Positions 62,717 through 64,000 of a stretch of DNA of 64,000 bases are shown piece after piece. A program made the translations under genes and the position numbers. Every line of letters starts with the position of its first letter. The first letter of the stretch is position 1. Source of the stretch: Clostridia bacterium (GTDB lineage: Bacteria; Bacillota; Clostridia; TANB77; CAG-508); contig CAADUZ010000024.1 of assembly GCA_900752335.1 (NCBI GenBank), forward strand, positions 41,840 through 105,839, given 5' to 3'. The notes beneath the pieces were generated by a model. The model searched no databases. It was not told the origin of the DNA and saw only the letters and a program-made list of their open reading frames with translations.

Positions 62717-62819
62717 TACAACCTCCAAAACAAGACAAATATTTATTGATATTGGTAATTTATAAATATCATGTGGTAATATTAACCATTCATGTACGAT
62801 ATAATATAAATTTCGGATT

Positions 62820-63005
62820 TTATTCTGTTAGCGTCAGCGCCTTTTTAGGGCAAAAATTAGAACACTTGCCACACCTTATACATTTATCTAAATCTACAAC
62901 AGGTGCATTATTATCTTCTTGAGATAAAGCACCAACTGGACAAACTTTTACAGCAGGACATTTATGGTCTTGCGGACATTTTTCTTTTGTAACAACTAAT
63001 TTCAT
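62820..63005 (-). CDS. Small 4Fe-4S dicluster ferredoxin-like protein
   Basis: The start is probably ATG 63005, behind GGAGATAGGA, giving 61 residues. The C-terminal half has a full CIRCGKCSNFCP cluster motif. The N-terminal half has CPQDHKCPAVKVCPVGAL, which supplies the remaining cysteines for a second, atypical cluster. It probably carries electrons. It directly follows, and nearly overlaps, the gene at 63026. Confidence 0.85.
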   Translation of the reverse strand: MKLVVTKEKCPQDHKCPAVKVCPVGALSQEDNNAPVVDLDKCIRCGKCSNFCPKKALTLTE

Positions 63006-63025
63006 TTTATATCCTATCTCCTTAT

Positions 63026-63436
63026 TCATTTTATCAAATTTAAATTTCCATTAATTATAATTGGAGAAAATCCTGATATTTCGTCATATAACATGCCGTC
63101 TGGAATATCATTATATAAGTATATCTTTTTATTTTTCATAAAAGCTTCATATAATTCAATAAATGTAGCTCCTCCTATATAATTCTTCTTTCCATTTTTA
63201 TCAAAATTTAATGTTAATACTGCATCCATTTCAGCAATTCTTGCTTCGCTCATTCTAAACATTCTTGCTTTAAATTCTGAATGTTCCTTTGGTCCTAAAT
63301 CCCAGCTTTTATCTTCTGCATCTGGTTCATAATATGAATTAGGCAATTCTACTAAATGTCCCATCTCTTCTAGCTTTTCCTTTATTGGCGATATATCCTT
63401 ATAAAAGGCTTTACTACATATAATTAATATTTTCAA
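63026..63436 (-). CDS. Conserved hypothetical protein with a nucleoside-deoxyribosyltransferase-like fold
   Basis: The 136-residue protein begins MKILIICSKAFYKDISPIKEKLEEMGH and has RIAEMDAVLTLNFDKNGKKNYIGGATFIELYEAFMKNKKIYLYNDIP. This layout (a Rossmann-like start and GGATxxELxxA near the middle) is shared with the nucleoside 2-deoxyribosyltransferase-like superfamily. The function is not established. The start is a TTG with GGAGGAAG. It is co-transcribed with the ferredoxin gene. Confidence 0.7.
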   Translation of the reverse strand: MKILIICSKAFYKDISPIKEKLEEMGHLVELPNSYYEPDAEDKSWDLGPKEHSEFKARMFRMSEARIAEMDAVLTLNFDKNGKKNYIGGATFIELYEAFMKNKKIYLYNDIPDGMLYDEISGFSPIIINGNLNLIK

Positions 63437-63552
63437 ACTTCTTCCTCCTCTTATATTATTTTTCTTTTAAAAGTCATTCAGTAATTATATTCTTTATGAT
63501 TAAATATTATACAATACAAGTTATTAAATTACTAGCAAATATGCAAAAAAAT

Positions 63553-63574
63553 AACAGATAATTTCTTATCTGTT
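63553..63574 (-). terminator. Terminator of the 5S-tRNA-Asn transcript
   Basis: AACAGATAA and TTATCTGTT form a perfect 9-bp stem with a 4-nt loop. On the minus strand it is followed by ATTTTTTTGC, 9 bases after the tRNA CCA end. Confidence 0.9.
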
Positions 63575-63582
63575 ACTCTTTA

Positions 63583-63892
63583 TGGCTCCTCGTGTTGGAC
63601 TCGAACCAACGACCTATCGGTTACTGCACTACACTAATTTTCACTAGCATTATATAAATATAATTTGTAGTCTGGACTTTCTCTTTACCATGTCAATATT
63701 TGATTTAGGTAGGTGGTGTAAAGTCTCTACACATAGCTTTCGCCTTGCTCGGTATTACCATCAGCTAATACTGTTACGGCTTTTACCGAATTAGCCACCT
63801 TTTCATCTATAAGTTTCCTTATAGAGCTGCTAACTTCTTGGTTTTACAACCTGCTCGACAGCCGAGCGCTCTACCAACTGAGCTAACGAGGA
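63583..63892 (-). tRNA. tRNA-Asn(GUU) interrupted by a group I intron
   Basis: The exons are 63858-63892 (35 nt) and 63583-63623 (41 nt), together a 76-nt tRNA with encoded CCA. The acceptor stem is TCCTCGT/ACGAGGA, the D arm GCTC/GAGC, the T arm GTTGG TTCGAGT CCAAC. The spliced anticodon loop is CTGTTAA with anticodon GTT. The intron interrupts the anticodon between its second and third bases. The first pair of the anticodon stem (C27 and T43) is a mismatch. The gene follows 5S rRNA by 8 bases. Without the intron there would be no functional tRNA-Asn from this locus, so splicing must be efficient unless another copy exists. Confidence 0.92.
63624..63857 (-). ncRNA. Group I self-splicing intron (tRNA, IC3-like), 234 nt
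   Basis: The 5' exon ends in U and the intron ends in G, as required. The internal guide GCAGC (start of P1) pairs with exon GCTGT, giving the conserved U-G at the splice site, and the adjoining GTTA pairs with the 3' exon TAAC (P10). A P2 hairpin CTATAAG-GAAA-CTTATAG, the P-like TAATTCGG, the Q-like GGTAATACCGAGCAAGG, the R-like GTGTAGAGACT and the S-like AAAGTCCAGACTAC follow in the canonical order. They match the recalled core of the Azoarcus tRNA intron closely. There is no room for a homing endonuclease. Confidence 0.9.
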
Positions 63893-63900
63893 ATATATAC

Positions 63901-64000
63901 TCTGGCGACAACCTATTTTATCAGCAGGGTAACCCGCAAATATCGTCGGCACAATAGAGCTTGACTTCTGTGTTCGGAATGGGAACAGGTATTTCCTCTA
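63901..64000 (-). rRNA. rrf: 5S ribosomal RNA, cut by the window edge
   Basis: The minus strand reads CCTGTTCCCATTCCGAACAC, then GAAGTCAAGCTC, GCCGACGATA, and ends GTTGTCGCCAGA, the 3' two-thirds of a bacterial 5S rRNA. The 5' end lies beyond the window. It shows that a ribosomal operon ends here and that tRNA-Asn is its last member. Confidence 0.93.

Noticed and set aside
63583..63892. Two separate partial tRNAs or a tRNA pseudogene next to 5S rRNA
   Set aside because: The halves join into one perfect-length tRNA-Asn, and the insert has a group I guide sequence matching both exons.
1..64000. CRISPR arrays, prophage modules or transposase genes
   Set aside because: I saw no regularly spaced repeats, phage structural genes or transposase motifs. 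The only recombinase is a housekeeping-type XerD.

Overview
The window is AT-rich DNA from a spore-forming Firmicute, most likely an uncultivated gut-type member of the Clostridia. Support comes from the codon use, strong AGGAGG ribosome binding sites, sporulation genes (spoIIM, gpr germination protease), RNase Y, YvcK, a clostridial-type bifunctional penicillin-binding protein, and a class B sortase with a PKTG-type substrate. Almost all genes lie on the minus strand and run away from a 5S rRNA gene at the right edge. Only two small Xre regulators, an LCP ligase and coaD are on the plus strand.

Layout. 0.06-6.8 kb: an exported protein, yebC, an AbiE-type toxin-antitoxin pair with a visible autoregulatory operator, a GNAT enzyme and a GntR-controlled ABC transporter. 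6.9-15.3 kb: wall enzymes (glucosaminidase, PBP1A), a BclA-like jelly-roll protein, a ClpX-like unfoldase without a zinc domain, an alarmone synthetase and an AI-2E family permease. 15.3-22.2 kb: copper ATPase plus chaperone, a thioesterase, an EAL phosphodiesterase, a patatin and an acetyltransferase. 22.4-30.8 kb: two prepilin-like surface proteins (one with an FGE/C-lectin fold, one with InlB repeats and a Hint domain), a divergent SecA, RNase Y and a sugar epimerase. 31-40 kb: xerD, spoIIM, endonuclease Q, two small unknown genes, a lytic transglycosylase, polA and a cation antiporter. 40-49 kb: a pseudo-subtilase/C-type lectin, queH, two tandem polytopic membrane proteins, ruvB, a WecA/TagO-type transferase and rpiA. 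49-64 kb: sortase B and its likely substrate, gpr, LCP, an FAD dehydrogenase, holA, ruvC, a glycogen debranching enzyme, yvcK, murB, coaD, rdgB, a ferredoxin, and a 5S rRNA-tRNA-Asn pair.

The main discovery is a recoding signal. Five genes (PBP1A, a lytic transglycosylase, a CaCA antiporter, a polytopic membrane protein and ruvC) are each split by exactly one extra base. At every one of the five break points the upstream frame presents an in-frame CGG codon, and skipping its C restores the family sequence with glycine (GGN). I read every CGG trinucleotide in the coding regions by hand. About 150 lie out of frame, only one lies in frame in an uninterrupted gene (codon 4 of the ClpX-like gene), and the other five in-frame ones are exactly the break points. 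This fits CGG being an unassigned arginine codon at which the ribosome shifts +1.

The second notable item is a self-splicing group I intron, 234 nt long, inside the anticodon of tRNA-Asn(GUU). Its guide sequence matches both exons. The window also carries two families of nested palindromic elements that sit on, or within 10 bases of, gene stop codons, and a candidate diversity-generating-retroelement target gene flanked by 70-bp direct repeats.
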